Positions 1 to 6,339 of a DNA stretch of 7,348 nucleotides are shown piece after piece; positions within the stretch are counted from its first letter, which is position 1, and the number at the start of each line of letters is the position of its first letter. The notes beneath the pieces were generated by a model that was not told the DNA's origin, searched no databases, and saw only the letters and a program-made list of their open reading frames with translations. The stretch is taken from NCBI GenBank assembly GCA_030684415.1, contig JAUXNL010000008.1, positions 1-7,348 on the forward strand, read 5' to 3'. Position numbers and translations under genes: made by a program. Origin of the DNA: Moraxellaceae bacterium. GTDB lineage: Bacteria > Pseudomonadota > Gammaproteobacteria > Pseudomonadales > Moraxellaceae.

Positions 1-149
1 AGGGGGAGCGTGAGCACGATGTCAGCGAGCAGGTACGCAACAATATTGCGCGGCAGTCGCTGTATACGCGTCAGTATGATGAGGAACTGGCTTCATGGCT
101 GCGCGAATTACGCGCCGAGGCCTTTGTAGAAGTCCGCGAGAAAAAATAG
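1..149 (+). CDS. surA: SurA periplasmic chaperone / peptidyl-prolyl isomerase, C-terminal end only (partial)
   Basis: This is the 3' end of a gene entering from the left edge; the frame begins at base 3 and stops at TAG 147-149, giving 48 visible residues. The segment is charged and helical, with the pattern VRNNIARQSLYTRQYDEEL followed by SWLRELRAEAFVEV. This resembles the extreme C-terminal helix of SurA, which packs against the N-terminal chaperone domain; no PPIase domain is visible. SurA escorts unfolded outer-membrane proteins through the periplasm to the BAM complex. Assignment rests on this short tail plus context: surA is normally followed by pdxA-rsmA-apaG-apaH, and all four lie further right on the same strand. 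Here about 3.1 kb separates surA from pdxA. Another parvulin-type PPIase is the main alternative. Confidence 0.8.
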   Translation, partial: GEREHDVSEQVRNNIARQSLYTRQYDEELASWLRELRAEAFVEVREKK

Positions 150-192
150 CGCCCCGCCACATCCGCCCTGAGCACTTGCACCGCGCAAGCGC
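150..192. other. Short convergent intergenic gap between surA and kdpE
   Basis: Only 43 bases separate the surA stop from the stop of the oppositely oriented response regulator. The gap contains one small hairpin (CTTGC at 175-179, GCAAG at 185-189, 5-base loop) but no T-run on either strand, so it is not a convincing intrinsic terminator. Transcripts from either side may therefore read into the antisense strand of the other gene. Confidence 0.5.
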
Positions 193-885
193 CTATTCGC
201 GAATCAAGGCATAGCCCACACCCGGCACGGTGCGCAAATAGCGCGGCTGCGCCGGATTGGCTTCGATCTTGCCACGCAATTGCCGCATGTATATCCGCAG
301 ATAATGTGTGTTTTCGCTGAGATGGCGCCCCCATACCTGCTCCATCAGCCGCGCATGGGTCACCACTGAACCATCACCATTGACCAGCGCCACCAGCAAG
401 CGGAACTCGATGGGCGTGAGATGCACCTCGCAGCCCTCCACTTCAACAGCCCGCCGCTTCACATCCACCAGCAGCTCGCCGCTGCTCCACACCGAGGCTG
501 CCGGTGCCGTGCGGCGACGCATCAGAGCCCGCAGGCGTGCCAGCAACTCCTCCATGCTGAACGGCTTGCTGAGATAGTCATCCGCACCCGCATCCAGTGC
601 TTCGACTTTTTGGCGATCCTGGTCGCGCGCGGACAAGATGAGGATGGAGCAATCCGAACTGGCCCGGATAAAGTCCATCATCGCCAACGAATCCCCGTCG
701 GGCAGGCCGATATCCAGCAGCATCAACTCAGGGGAGTGATGCTGCAGGCTGTCTTGCAGGGCGGCGCACGAATCTGCTTCGGCTACGGCATATCCGTTGG
801 CGGCCAGTGTCGTGGCCAGGAACTGGCGCAAACTCTGATCATCCTCGACCAGCAGGACTCGTACCGCCTGCACACGTTCGGTCAT
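193..885 (-). CDS. kdpE: KdpE-type OmpR-family response regulator
   Basis: A 230-residue DNA-binding response regulator, the usual KdpE length. The receiver domain (about residues 8-120) has the acidic cluster E14-D15-D16, phospho-acceptor D58 in LLDIGLPDGDS, S85 and K107 in SKPF. The winged-helix output domain (about 133-228) ends with the KdpE-like run THYLRIYMRQLRGK and a PGVGYAL wing. The start at 883-885 is chosen because MTERVQAVRVLLVEDD begins just ahead of the first receiver strand, has GGAGG/GGAG a few bases upstream, and its ATG overlaps the kinase TGA (ATGA). A start at 954 would add 23 non-homologous residues. The upstream gene is its cognate kinase. KdpE classically activates kdpFABC, the high-affinity potassium ATPase, but no pump gene is in the window, so its target here is open. 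Confidence 0.9.
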   Translation of the reverse strand: MTERVQAVRVLLVEDDQSLRQFLATTLAANGYAVAEADSCAALQDSLQHHSPELMLLDIGLPDGDSLAMMDFIRASSDCSILILSARDQDRQKVEALDAGADDYLSKPFSMEELLARLRALMRRRTAPAASVWSSGELLVDVKRRAVEVEGCEVHLTPIEFRLLVALVNGDGSVVTHARLMEQVWGRHLSENTHYLRIYMRQLRGKIEANPAQPRYLRTVPGVGYALIRE

Positions 886-2360
886 GCTTTCTCTCCCTCC
901 AGCCAGGCAGATTCCGGCGACGGCACCGCCGGCAGCCAGAAACTGAAGCGGCAACCGCCGCCTGGCCGCTGCGTCAGCGTGATATCACCTTGATGGGCTT
1001 GCAGGATATTGCGGCAAATGGACAAGCCAAGCCCCACACCGGGCCCGTTTTCAACCTGGCCGGCCCGGTAGAATTTTTCGAAGACATGCGCCATGTCGGC
1101 CAACTCGACTCCGCAGCCGTCATCCTCCACATGAATGACCAGACGATCCGGGCCCGGCTCAACAACAATTCGCAAGAGCGACGCACCAGTGGCATGCCGG
1201 ATCGCGTTTTCCAGCAGATTGACCAACACACGCTCCATCAGGACCGGATCAATATTGACCCACGGCATTTCCGCTGGCAGTACCAACTCCAGATGCCGCT
1301 CGCCAAGGCGCGGCCGGACTTCACGCACGGCCTCGCCCAGCATTTCCTCCAAGGGCTGCAACTCCGTCACCACGCCCACCCGGCCGGACTCAAGACGCGC
1401 CATTTCCAGAATGTTTTCGATCATCCGGCGCATGCGCTGGGCTTCGTCATAAATCAGTTGCTTGAGCGCCGCGCGATCGGGCTCGCCCAACGGCGCGCCT
1501 TTACCAATCAATGAGCTGGAAGCCCCTAGAATCGTCGAGAGCGGCGTGCGCAAATCATGCGACACCGTACTCAGCAGCGAATTACGCAAGCGCTCCGACT
1601 CCACTTTCATGCGCTCTATCTGCACGTCGTCCGTCGACATTTCCCGCTCCAGCGCCAGCGCCCCGGCATAGAGCATGGCGGGCAAAAGCCGTGTACGTGC
1701 TTCATCACCCAGCGCGTCATGCCAGACCTGCGGCGCCAGCAACATCCCCAAGCGCCCCGTCACCCCGGTGATATCGAGGTGCGGCACACCCGCAACAGGC
1801 TCTCCACGCCAGCACAATGAAGCCGCCTCGCCAAGGCCGGAAGACGGCGGCAACTCGACATCAAGCTCCCCCTCCCGATCCGCCAGGAAAATGACGGCGC
1901 CAGGCCCAAACGCATTGGTCAGATGCTCCAGCAATACAGCGGCAAGCTCATCACGGCCTCGTCGCGCCGAAAACTCGCGGGTCAGCGCGTAGAGCATCGC
2001 CGTCTGCCGCTCCCGCCCCACCGCTTTTGCCACCTGCGCACGCAGGCTGGCGCTCAGATTGCTGATCAGCAACCCGACCGCCAGCATGATCACCAGCGTC
2101 AACAGGTACTGGCCTTCGTAGACCGTCAGCTCAAAAGCCGGCGGTACATCCGATACGCTGAAAAAAAGCACCCCCAGAACAGCCGCCAGAATGGACGGCC
2201 CACGACCGGCGTAATAGGCCACCACCACGACAGCCGCCAGATACACCATGATGATGTTGGGCAGTTCGATGAAGTGATTGCGCAGGGTGTAGGTCAGCAC
2301 GGCCGTGGCAAGGGTCACGGCCAGGGAAAACGCATAAGACGCCGTACGGGAAGCATTCAT
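882..2360 (-). CDS. kdpD: Short KdpD-type sensor histidine kinase (membrane DUF4118 domain, no N-terminal KdpD/Usp domains)
   Basis: A 492-residue membrane histidine kinase, about 400 residues shorter than classical KdpD (near 900). The protein opens directly with the DUF4118 four-helix membrane domain (about residues 9-27, 33-50, 52-70, 82-102), including LPNIIMVYLAA and GRGPSILAAVLGVLFF, which match the KdpD membrane region. A GAF-like stretch (about 120-240) follows. The kinase core has H268 in STVSHDLRTPL, an N-box around N385 (NLLENAIRHA), a G1 box DDGCG (413-417), F427 and a G2 box GVGLGL (441-446), so catalysis should be intact. The N-terminal Walker-type KdpD domain and the Usp domain are absent. 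In-frame stops lie just upstream of the ATG and the divergent lipoprotein gene begins 137 bases away, so no remnant of them is encoded here. The Shine-Dalgarno is poor (GGGG 12 bases before ATG). It is translationally coupled to the response regulator. A generic DUF4118 histidine kinase is an equally fair name. Confidence 0.85.
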   Translation of the reverse strand: MNASRTASYAFSLAVTLATAVLTYTLRNHFIELPNIIMVYLAAVVVVAYYAGRGPSILAAVLGVLFFSVSDVPPAFELTVYEGQYLLTLVIMLAVGLLISNLSASLRAQVAKAVGRERQTAMLYALTREFSARRGRDELAAVLLEHLTNAFGPGAVIFLADREGELDVELPPSSGLGEAASLCWRGEPVAGVPHLDITGVTGRLGMLLAPQVWHDALGDEARTRLLPAMLYAGALALEREMSTDDVQIERMKVESERLRNSLLSTVSHDLRTPLSTILGASSSLIGKGAPLGEPDRAALKQLIYDEAQRMRRMIENILEMARLESGRVGVVTELQPLEEMLGEAVREVRPRLGERHLELVLPAEMPWVNIDPVLMERVLVNLLENAIRHATGASLLRIVVEPGPDRLVIHVEDDGCGVELADMAHVFEKFYRAGQVENGPGVGLGLSICRNILQAHQGDITLTQRPGGGCRFSFWLPAVPSPESAWLEGEKA

Positions 2361-2395
2361 GCGGGCATGATACCCCAGCCCTGCGGGGCGCCGTA

Positions 2396-2411
2396 TTTAC
2401 CGAATCTTTAC
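2396..2411. promoter_or_regulatory. Candidate KdpE operator: TTTAC direct repeat, 11-base period
   Basis: TTTAC occurs at 2396-2400 and again at 2407-2411, giving TTTACC-N5-TTTACT. This is one helical turn apart, as expected for tandem binding by an OmpR-family dimer. The E. coli KdpE site, as I recall it, has TTTATA-N5-TTTACA, the same spacing and nearly the same half-sites. The element lies 36-51 bases upstream of the kdpD start and directly upstream of the candidate -35 of the divergent lipoprotein gene. Function is inferred; the match is short and set in an otherwise GC-rich region. Confidence 0.45.
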
Positions 2412-2440
2412 TTGGTTTAGCGTCTGCCGGCCGCGAGAAT
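2412..2440 (+). promoter_or_regulatory. Weak candidate sigma-70 promoter of the Pal-like gene
   Basis: TTGGTT (2412-2417), a 17-base spacer and GAGAAT (2435-2440) form a weak -35/-10 pair, which predicts a start near 2447. The -35 is poor, which would fit an activator-dependent promoter, and the TTTAC direct repeat abuts it. Two small hairpins follow in the presumed leader: GAATCC/GGATTC (2437-2452) and GGCGC/GCGCC (2456-2469). Confidence 0.3.
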
Positions 2441-2497
2441 CCCTGCGGATTCCGTGGCGCTCCCGCGCCCCCAACCCCTGACATAGAGGAACGCATT

Positions 2498-3127
2498 GTG
2501 ATGGGTCTGTTCAGCAGCAAAGGTTTGATCGTCGTGACCGCTTCGCTCCTTCTGGCGACCTCAGGTTGTTCGTCGCTAAAGAACAAGCCGGAAGCAGCGG
2601 CATCGGCAACGGGAACGACATCCGCCACGGAATCCACTTCTTCTGCCCCGAACGCAGCAAACGCCAGCGCAACTAATGCCGCCAGCACTGCGGCGGCAAC
2701 GGGCGTCGCCGGCTTCGATGCCAACCAGCTCCCGCGCCTGCGTGATGCTGCGCAAATTGCCAAGCTCAGCAATGCGCAGAAGCTCATGGTGCGCACGTTC
2801 TACTTCAACTACGACGAAGCGCGCCTGCTGGGCGGCGACAACGAACTGCTGAAGGCCCACGCGGCCTTCCTCAAGGCCAATCCGGCCGCACGTGTACAGA
2901 TCAACGGCCACACCGACGAGCGCGGCACAACGGAATACAACAACGCTCTGGGCGAACGTCGCGCCAAGGCTGTGGCCAGCGTGCTGCGGGCCCATGGGGC
3001 ACCAACAGCCACTCTTGCGGAAGTCGTCAGCTTCGGTGAGCTCAAGCCCGCCGATAATGGCCAAAGCGAAGAGGCCTGGGCGGCCAATCGCCGCGTCGAG
3101 CTGGTTTACACACGCAACGCACCCTGA
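2498..3127 (+). CDS. Pal/OmpA-family peptidoglycan-binding lipoprotein
   Basis: A 209-residue predicted outer-membrane lipoprotein. The N-terminus has a basic residue, a hydrophobic core (LIVVTASLLLA) and a lipobox-like ATSGC with C24 as the acylated residue; Thr at -3 is less usual than Leu. Residues 33-70 form a low-complexity linker in which 33 of 38 residues are Ala, Ser, Thr or Asn. The OmpA/Pal domain (about 99-207) has FYFNYDEARL, INGHTDERGTTEYN, ALGERRAKAV and NRRVELVY, the Pal signatures that cradle the diaminopimelate of peptidoglycan (D140 and an Arg of ERR). It should tether the outer membrane to the cell wall. Canonical pal sits beside tolB, which is absent, so this may be a paralogue; I give no symbol. 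Tandem starts GTG 2498 and ATG 2501 follow GAGGA (2486-2490) at 7 and 10 bases; either may be used. The gene ends in its own terminator and is divergent from kdpD. Confidence 0.85.
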   Translation: MMGLFSSKGLIVVTASLLLATSGCSSLKNKPEAAASATGTTSATESTSSAPNAANASATNAASTAAATGVAGFDANQLPRLRDAAQIAKLSNAQKLMVRTFYFNYDEARLLGGDNELLKAHAAFLKANPAARVQINGHTDERGTTEYNNALGERRAKAVASVLRAHGAPTATLAEVVSFGELKPADNGQSEEAWAANRRVELVYTRNAP

Positions 3128-3145
3128 CCCGCTCATGCACTCCCG

Positions 3146-3180
3146 CAAGGGCCGGCACCATGCCGGCCCTTGTCGTTTCT
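3146..3180 (+). terminator. Rho-independent terminator after the Pal-like gene
   Basis: A perfect 12-bp stem (CAAGGGCCGGCA at 3146-3157 with TGCCGGCCCTTG at 3161-3172), closed by a CCA loop, is followed by TCGTTTCT (3173-3180). It begins 18 bases after the lipoprotein stop codon. The T-run is short, but the stem is very GC-rich and stable. It separates the lipoprotein transcript from the pdxA operon. Confidence 0.85.
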
Positions 3181-3203
3181 GGCGACCATGACAGCCGCCA
3201 CGC

Positions 3204-3231
3204 TTGACCCGGGCGGGCCAGCGGCGACAAT
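3204..3231 (+). promoter_or_regulatory. Probable sigma-70 promoter of the pdxA-rsmA-apaG-apaH operon
   Basis: TTGACC (3204-3209, 5 of 6 consensus bases) and GACAAT (3226-3231, 4 of 6) are separated by 16 bases, predicting a start near 3238. The element lies between the lipoprotein terminator and the pdxA ATG, where a promoter is needed because surA is not immediately upstream. The leader would be about 20 bases and would contain the GGAG of pdxA. Confidence 0.5.
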
Positions 3232-3256
3232 GCGCTCCCCGCCGGAGTCCTGCCTC

Positions 3257-4264
3257 ATGTTCCTGCCCCGTATTGCGTTGACCGCCGGAGAACCGGCCGG
3301 CATTGGTCCGGACTTGCTGGTAATGCTCGCGCAAACCGCCCGTGCGGCCGAACTGGTGGCGATTGCCGACCCGGCCGTCTTGCTGGCCCGGGCCGCCGCA
3401 CTCGGCCTGCCCCTGACCCTGCACCCGTTTGCCGCCAGCACACCGCGCCCCCATCGTGCCGGCCATCTCAGCGTTGAAGCCGTGCCCCTCGCCGTACCTG
3501 CTATGGCGGGTCAGCTCGATGTGCGCAATGCCGAGGCCGTCGTGGAAACGCTGCACCAAGCCGCTGCCGGCTGCCGCGACGGGCGCTTCGCCGCCATCGT
3601 CACCGCCCCCGTGCAAAAATCCGTCATCAACGAGGCCGGCATCGCTTTCAGCGGCCATACCGAATACTTCCAGGCCGAGGCCGGCGTCGGCAGGGTCGTG
3701 ATGATGCTGACTTGCCCGGGGCTTCGTGTCGCACTGGCGACGACCCACCTGCCACTGCGCGCCGTCCCTGATGCCATCACGCCAGCCCTGCTGCAAGAAG
3801 TGCTGCACATTCTTGTGCACGATCTTCGCCATCACTTCGGGATTGCCTGCCCACGGATACTGGTCGCTGGACTCAACCCGCATGCGGGCGAATCCGGGCA
3901 TCTGGGCCACGAGGATGGCGACATCATCAGGCCGGCCCTGCAGGCGTTTGCCGCCCGCAACCCGCACTGTGAGCTGCAAGGCCCGCTGCCGGCCGACACC
4001 TTGTTCACCCCGAAATATCTGGATCAGGCCGATGCCGTGCTCGCCATGTACCACGACCAAGGGCTCCCCGTGCTGAAGCACAAAGGCTTTGGCCATGCCG
4101 TGAACATCACGCTGGGCCTGCCCTTCATCCGCACCTCCGTAGACCACGGCACGGCGCTGGATCTCGCGGGCACCGGCCGCGCCGACAGCGGCAGCATGGA
4201 GGCCGCGCTGGCCGCTGCCCTCGATCTCATTACCCGCCGCGAAGCCGCAGGAAACCGCTCATGA
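3257..4264 (+). CDS. pdxA: 4-hydroxythreonine-4-phosphate dehydrogenase PdxA
   Basis: PdxA oxidises 4-phosphohydroxy-L-threonine to 3-amino-1-hydroxyacetone phosphate (via spontaneous decarboxylation), feeding PdxJ in pyridoxal 5'-phosphate synthesis in the cytoplasm. The 335-residue product matches the family length (about 330). It opens with RIALTAGEPAGIGPDL and contains TAPVQK (116-121), GHTEYF (133-138), ATTHLPLRAVPDAIT (161-175), GLNPHAGESG (205-214), a YHDQGLPVLKHKGF run (265-278) and SVDHGTALDLAGTG (294-307). The metal-ligand histidines H164, H209 and H266 fall where the family has them. ATG 3257 is preferred, with GGAG at 3244-3247. The in-frame ATG 3188 lies upstream of the predicted promoter and would add 23 residues with no family match. 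The TGA overlaps the rsmA ATG (ATGA), implying coupled translation. Confidence 0.95.
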   Translation: MFLPRIALTAGEPAGIGPDLLVMLAQTARAAELVAIADPAVLLARAAALGLPLTLHPFAASTPRPHRAGHLSVEAVPLAVPAMAGQLDVRNAEAVVETLHQAAAGCRDGRFAAIVTAPVQKSVINEAGIAFSGHTEYFQAEAGVGRVVMMLTCPGLRVALATTHLPLRAVPDAITPALLQEVLHILVHDLRHHFGIACPRILVAGLNPHAGESGHLGHEDGDIIRPALQAFAARNPHCELQGPLPADTLFTPKYLDQADAVLAMYHDQGLPVLKHKGFGHAVNITLGLPFIRTSVDHGTALDLAGTGRADSGSMEAALAAALDLITRREAAGNRS

Positions 4265-5061
4265 GTCGCCGTGTTGAAGGCCATTTCGCGCGCAAGCGCT
4301 TCGGCCAGAACTTTCTGACAGATGAGCGCGCCATCGCCGGCATCATTGCCGCCTTTGCCCCCGCACGCGGACAGAACGTCGTCGAAATCGGCCCGGGCCT
4401 GGGCGCACTGACCCGCGAGCTGCTCGCGCATCTCGGACGCTTGCAAGTGGTGGAGGTGGACCGCGATCTGGCCGCCGCCCTGCCGCTGCGGCTGATGAAC
4501 GAGGGCGAGCTCATCGTCCATGAGTGCGACGCGCTCAAATTCGACTTCCGGACACTGGCCACCGGCCCGCACAGCCTGCGCGTCATCGGCAACCTGCCCT
4601 ACAACATCTCCACGCCCATCCTCTTCCACCTGCTGACACAGTCCGGCGCCATTGCCGACATGACCTTCATGCTGCAAAAAGAAGTCGTGGAGCGGATGAC
4701 GGCACTGCCCGGCACGGGCGACTACGGACGCCTGTCCGTCATGCTGCAGTACCGCTGCCAGGTGGAGTGGTTACTTGCCGTGCCACCGGAAGCGTTCAGC
4801 CCGCCCCCGAAAGTTGACTCGGCCGTCGTCCGTCTGACGCCGTATGCCACTTTGCCCCATACCTGTACCGACGAAAATCGGCTACAACAACTACTGACCG
4901 CGGCCTTCAACATGCGCCGCAAGACCCTGCGCAACGCCCTGCGTGGCCAGGCCGAGCCCGAGCAGCTTGAAGCGGCCGGCATCGACCTGACTCTGCGCCC
5001 CGAAGAAGTGGACGTGGCGTCCTGGGTCCGTCTGACCAACCTGCTGGCGAGCCCCTCATGA
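4261..5061 (+). CDS. rsmA: 16S rRNA (A1518/A1519-N6,N6) dimethyltransferase RsmA (KsgA)
   Basis: RsmA transfers four methyl groups from S-adenosylmethionine to two adjacent adenosines in helix 45 of 16S rRNA, a late checkpoint in 30S assembly; its loss gives kasugamycin resistance. The 266-residue protein has the family's entry motif RKRFGQNFLTD (11-21), SAM motif I VEIGPGLGALT (41-51), the acidic residues of EVD (65-67) and D90, and the catalytic motif NLPYNIS (111-117). The C-terminal part (about 205-266) is the usual helical rRNA-binding extension with FNMRRKTLRNAL. AGGA at 4249-4252 precedes the ATG by 8 bases. Both ends overlap neighbours by 4 bases (pdxA and apaG). No unusual feature seen. 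Confidence 0.96.
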   Translation: MSRRVEGHFARKRFGQNFLTDERAIAGIIAAFAPARGQNVVEIGPGLGALTRELLAHLGRLQVVEVDRDLAAALPLRLMNEGELIVHECDALKFDFRTLATGPHSLRVIGNLPYNISTPILFHLLTQSGAIADMTFMLQKEVVERMTALPGTGDYGRLSVMLQYRCQVEWLLAVPPEAFSPPPKVDSAVVRLTPYATLPHTCTDENRLQQLLTAAFNMRRKTLRNALRGQAEPEQLEAAGIDLTLRPEEVDVASWVRLTNLLASPS

Positions 5062-5450
5062 GCAACCTGCACTCCATGCCTGTCGAAGCCATCCTGGTAC
5101 AAGTCCGCAGCGAATACCTGCCCGACCAGAGCAATCCGGCCGAGTCCCGCTACGTGTTTGCGTACCACGTGAAAATCACCAACGAAAGCGCCCATGCCGC
5201 CCGCCTGCTGACGCGCCACTGGATCATCATGGATGGCGAAGAGCGCGTGCAGGAAGTGCGTGGCGATGGCGTCGTCGGTCAGCAACCGCAGCTCGCCCCG
5301 GGCGAAAGCTACGAATACACCAGCGGCACCGTGCTCGAAACGCCGGTGGGCAGCATGCACGGCTCCTACGGCATGATTGACGAGGACGGCCAACGCTTCG
5401 AAGCGCCCATCCCTGCCTTCACGCTCGCCATTCCCCGCGTCCTGCACTAA
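5058..5450 (+). CDS. apaG: ApaG (Co2+/Mg2+ efflux-associated) protein
   Basis: A 130-residue single-domain protein of the ApaG family (usual length about 125-130), an immunoglobulin/fibronectin-like beta sandwich. The recognisable core is VRGDGVVGQQPQLAPGESY (residues 71-89), then YTSGTVLETPVGSMHGSY and the closing FEAPIPAFTLAIP. The biochemical role is not settled: mutants affect cobalt resistance and magnesium efflux in enterobacteria, and the eukaryotic domain occurs in F-box proteins and PolDIP2. It is the third gene of the operon. Its ATG overlaps the rsmA TGA, there is no strong Shine-Dalgarno, and translation is probably coupled. apaH begins 3 bases after its stop. Confidence 0.95.
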   Translation: MSNLHSMPVEAILVQVRSEYLPDQSNPAESRYVFAYHVKITNESAHAARLLTRHWIIMDGEERVQEVRGDGVVGQQPQLAPGESYEYTSGTVLETPVGSMHGSYGMIDEDGQRFEAPIPAFTLAIPRVLH

Positions 5451-5453
5451 CGC

Positions 5454-6275
5454 ATGTCCCTTTACGCGATTGGTGATGTCCAGGGTTGCTACGAAGCCCT
5501 ACAAGACTTGCTCAACGTCATCCGCTTCGATCCGGCGCGTGATCGCCTGTGGTTCGCCGGCGATCTCGTGGCCAGAGGGCCGGATTCGCTGGCGGTGCTG
5601 CGGCTGGTCAAGAGCCTGGGCACCGCCGCTGAGACCGTGCTCGGCAATCACGACCTGCACCTGCTGGCCGCCCACCATGGCGTTGCCACTCCCAAGAAAA
5701 AAGACCGGACGCAGCCCATTCTCGATGCCGCTGACCGGCATGAACTGCTCGACTGGCTGCAACACCGCCCGCTCCTGCTCGCCGATGACACGCAAGACTG
5801 CGTGCTGACCCATGCCGGCATTCCGCCGGGCTGGTCACTGGACGACAGCCGCCGGCGCGCACGCGAAGTGGAAACCGCCCTGCAGGGCCCGGATGCCCAT
5901 CTGTTTTTTGCCGACATGTATGGCAACGAGCCTGCACGCTGGTCTGACGATCTCCGGGGCACCACACGCCTGCGTGTCATCACCAACAGCCTGACGCGCA
6001 TGCGCCTCATCGAACCGGATGGCACGCTGGACTTCCTCTACAAGGAAGACCTTGCCGGCATCCCGCCGGGCTTTCATCCATGGTACGAGCACCCCAACCC
6101 GTCCTTGCGTGTCGGGCGAGTGCTGTTCGGCCACTGGGCCGCCCTTGGTGGCAGCACCGGCCAGCCGCGTTTTGTGGCGCTGGACACCGGCTGCGTCTGG
6201 GGCGGTCATCTGCGCGCCTATCGCATTGAGGATGGCCAGTTGTTTGCCAGCCGGCGCGGCTGCAGCAGCTGCTGA
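5454..6275 (+). CDS. apaH: Bis(5'-nucleosyl)-tetraphosphatase, symmetrical (ApaH)
   Basis: ApaH hydrolyses Ap4A symmetrically to two ADP and also removes Np4 caps from RNA, keeping this stress alarmone low. The 273-residue protein is a metallophosphoesterase with the full set of metal and phosphate ligands: GDVQGC (7-12), GDLVARGPDS (36-45), GNHDLHL (64-70), LTHAG (118-122) and FGHW (225-228), plus the family-typical NSLTRMRL (178-185) and LDTGCVWGG (243-251). The C-terminus ends in a small Cys-containing tail, RRGCSSC. The ATG follows the apaG TAA by 3 bases with no purine-rich Shine-Dalgarno in the preceding 20 bases, so re-initiation after apaG is likely. It is the last gene of the operon; no clear intrinsic terminator follows. 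Confidence 0.96.
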   Translation: MSLYAIGDVQGCYEALQDLLNVIRFDPARDRLWFAGDLVARGPDSLAVLRLVKSLGTAAETVLGNHDLHLLAAHHGVATPKKKDRTQPILDAADRHELLDWLQHRPLLLADDTQDCVLTHAGIPPGWSLDDSRRRAREVETALQGPDAHLFFADMYGNEPARWSDDLRGTTRLRVITNSLTRMRLIEPDGTLDFLYKEDLAGIPPGFHPWYEHPNPSLRVGRVLFGHWAALGGSTGQPRFVALDTGCVWGGHLRAYRIEDGQLFASRRGCSSC

Positions 6276-6339
6276 CCTCGCACCGCCTGCCACACGTGCC
6301 TTCATCCCGCTCGCCTCATCACACATCCTCGTGACACCC

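Noticed and set aside
886..954. A longer start for the response regulator at 954
   Set aside because: The extra 23 residues lie inside kdpD and do not belong to a receiver domain; the ATG at 883-885 has a good Shine-Dalgarno and the typical ATGA overlap.
807..1514. Plus-strand frame of 235 codons over kdpD
   Set aside because: It is a His/Gln/Arg-rich antisense shadow of the kinase core with no domain resemblance.
2365..2372. A TATCAT -10 on the minus strand for kdpD
   Set aside because: It would start transcription at about the ATG itself and has no -35. A leaderless message is possible but the evidence is too thin to list as a promoter.
2131..2796. A 221-codon minus-strand frame across the kdpD 5' end, the intergenic region and the lipoprotein start
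   Set aside because: It overlaps the DUF4118 coding sequence in another frame and the lipoprotein antisense; no motif or ribosome binding site supports it.
2576..4147. A 523-codon open frame on the minus strand across the lipoprotein gene and pdxA
   Set aside because: It lies antisense to two genes with clear family motifs. Its translation is low-complexity Gly/Arg/Ala/Val-rich with no recognisable domain, as expected of a shadow frame in GC-rich DNA.
6263..6274. Palindrome CAGCAGCTGCTG at the apaH stop as a terminator
   Set aside because: There is no loop separating the arms and no T-run after it; it looks like a by-product of Ala/Cys/Ser codons at the gene end.
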